A stretch of 64,000 nucleotides of DNA from Vibrio sp. DW001 (GTDB lineage Bacteria > Pseudomonadota > Gammaproteobacteria > Enterobacterales > Vibrionaceae). Positions 63,121 to 64,000 of the stretch are shown in pieces; the first letter of the stretch is position 1, and each line of letters opens with the position of its first letter. The stretch is taken from contig NZ_CP091976.1 in NCBI RefSeq assembly GCF_029016285.1, positions 496,001 to 560,000 on the forward strand. Direction: 5' to 3'. Under the pieces are notes generated by a model, which ran no database searches, was not told the DNA's origin, and saw nothing but the letters and a program-made list of their open reading frames with translations. The translations under genes and the position numbers were made by a program.

Positions 63121-64000
63121 TTACTTGGTAAGTTTAAGTTCCGTTACTAGACTGTTGTATAGCTCATTATCTAAAAAGTTCGACAAAGAAATATGTAGTG
63201 CTGAACTTGTATACTGCCGAGCTCTATCTGTCAGATCTTTATGAGTAATTACAACGTCAGCATCGGATGTTAAGTTATTGATGGCTAGATTCGTCACTTC
63301 AATGTCAAGATTTGCCGCTTGTATTTTCTTTCGAAGAAGGCTCGCCCCCATAGCACTAGAACCCATACCGGCGTCACAAGCAACAACAATTTTTTTGACA
63401 TCTGACAGTAATAATTTTTGACCCTCGTGGCTAATTTCATTTTGTGAAGTATTTATATTTTGTGCTTCTTCGCTTGTTTGATGCAGAAAACTGTCTTCTT
63501 TTTCTGAACCAACTTTCTGTGTTTTCAATAAGAGTGAAGCAACAAAAAAACTAACCATAGTTGATGTAATAACCGACAATATCACACCTATAAACGACTC
63601 TTTTGGAGTCATTAACAGTACTGCAAAAATAGACCCTGGAGCTGCAGGAGAGACTAAACCTGCCTCAAATACTGAAAGTGTGGCTACTCCAGTCATTCCA
63701 CCTGCAATTGTTGCTAGAATTAAACGAGGGTTCATTAATATGTACGGGAAATATATTTCGTGAATACCACCAAGAAAATGAATGATAGATGCTCCTGCTG
63801 CTGATTCTTTTGCCTCTCCCTTACCAAATGCCATATAAGCAAGTAAAAGACCAAATCCTGGTCCTGGATTAGCTTCAATTAAAAAGAAAACCGAACGTCC
63901 CGCTTCTTTGACATCCTGTATTCCTAATGGTGTAAAGATTCCATGGTTTATAGCATTATTTAGAAAAAGTACTTTTGCAGGTTCAATAAAAATTGACGTC
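63121..64000 (-). CDS. mtlA: PTS mannitol-type EIICB component (partial, 5' end outside window)
   Basis: The last 293 codons of an MtlA-like protein (runs off the right edge). EIIC block FIEPAKVLFLNNAINHGIFTPLGI, PGPGFGLLLAYMAFGKGEAKESA and SIIHFLGGIHEIYFPYILMNPRLI; then a linker and an EIIB domain with the phosphocysteine in VVACDAGMGSSAMGASLLRKK. The chain ends right after EIIB, with no EIIA domain, unlike E. coli MtlA (EIICBA). It therefore needs a separate EIIA (CmtB type). It imports and phosphorylates mannitol or a similar polyol. The frame continues without break to base 64000. Confidence 0.9.
   Translation of the reverse strand, partial: TSIFIEPAKVLFLNNAINHGIFTPLGIQDVKEAGRSVFFLIEANPGPGFGLLLAYMAFGKGEAKESAAGASIIHFLGGIHEIYFPYILMNPRLILATIAGGMTGVATLSVFEAGLVSPAAPGSIFAVLLMTPKESFIGVILSVITSTMVSFFVASLLLKTQKVGSEKEDSFLHQTSEEAQNINTSQNEISHEGQKLLLSDVKKIVVACDAGMGSSAMGASLLRKKIQAANLDIEVTNLAINNLTSDADVVITHKDLTDRARQYTSSALHISLSNFLDNELYNSLVTELKLTK

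Overview
The window looks like part of a Vibrionaceae chromosome, plausibly the second chromosome. It carries the moxR/Bat operon, a pstSCAB set, ohr/ohrR, soxR, a Rof-like anti-terminator, a Lar-like zinc ribbon, HD-GYP and GGDEF/EAL signalling proteins, and moderate A+T. The species is not identified. Placement is inference from protein resemblance and gene content, not from a search. No rRNA, tRNA or CRISPR array was seen.

Layout. 0.1-8 kb: an MFS transporter, an IS6-family element with an inactivated transposase, an orphan solute-binding protein, a Kef-type antiporter, Rof, DUF2797, a zinc ribbon and a TetR regulator lying between two copies of the 3' end of a pyruvate:ferredoxin oxidoreductase gene. 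8.2-22.4 kb: a large metabolic island on the minus strand. It holds nifJ-type PFOR, a GltD/AegA-like flavoprotein with ferredoxin domains, carbamate kinase, hydantoinase, ygeY, ygeX and ygeW, with the divergent sigma-54 activator ygeV. It resembles the anaerobic purine/urate-degradation loci of enterobacteria and gut anaerobes. YgeX makes pyruvate and PFOR can burn it; the flavoprotein could move the electrons and carbamate kinase make ATP. 22.4-33.2 kb: small regulators, an FAH-family enzyme, ohrR/ohr, ppnP, a PAS-GGDEF-EAL protein, YedI/DUF808, and a histidine kinase facing an HD-GYP response regulator. 33.5-40.4 kb: the moxR-DUF58-DUF4381-batA-batB/C-batD operon, with an 11-copy 9-bp tandem repeat inside the BatB/C fusion.

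40.4-53.3 kb: a second orphan solute-binding protein, soxR, a mannosylglycerate locus (mngB, a lone MngA-type EIIA, divergent mngR with an operator palindrome), an M16 lipoprotein protease, and pstSCAB with a tandem Pho box and an intra-operon hairpin after pstS. 53.6-57.9 kb: an operon of a VOC-like protein, DhaK, DhaL, an LsrF-like aldolase/thiolase and a DUF1097 membrane protein. Upstream lie a near-consensus CRP site, four copies of a 12-bp repeat and a stand-alone IS30-type helix-turn-helix protein. This is the best candidate for an undescribed pathway with its own regulator. 58-59.4 kb: a DEAD-box RNA helicase. 59.4-62.3 kb: a gene-poor A+T-rich stretch with a decayed MATE efflux gene and a few doubtful small membrane ORFs. 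62.3-64 kb: a TetR regulator and the 3' part of a mannitol-type PTS EIICB gene running off the window edge.
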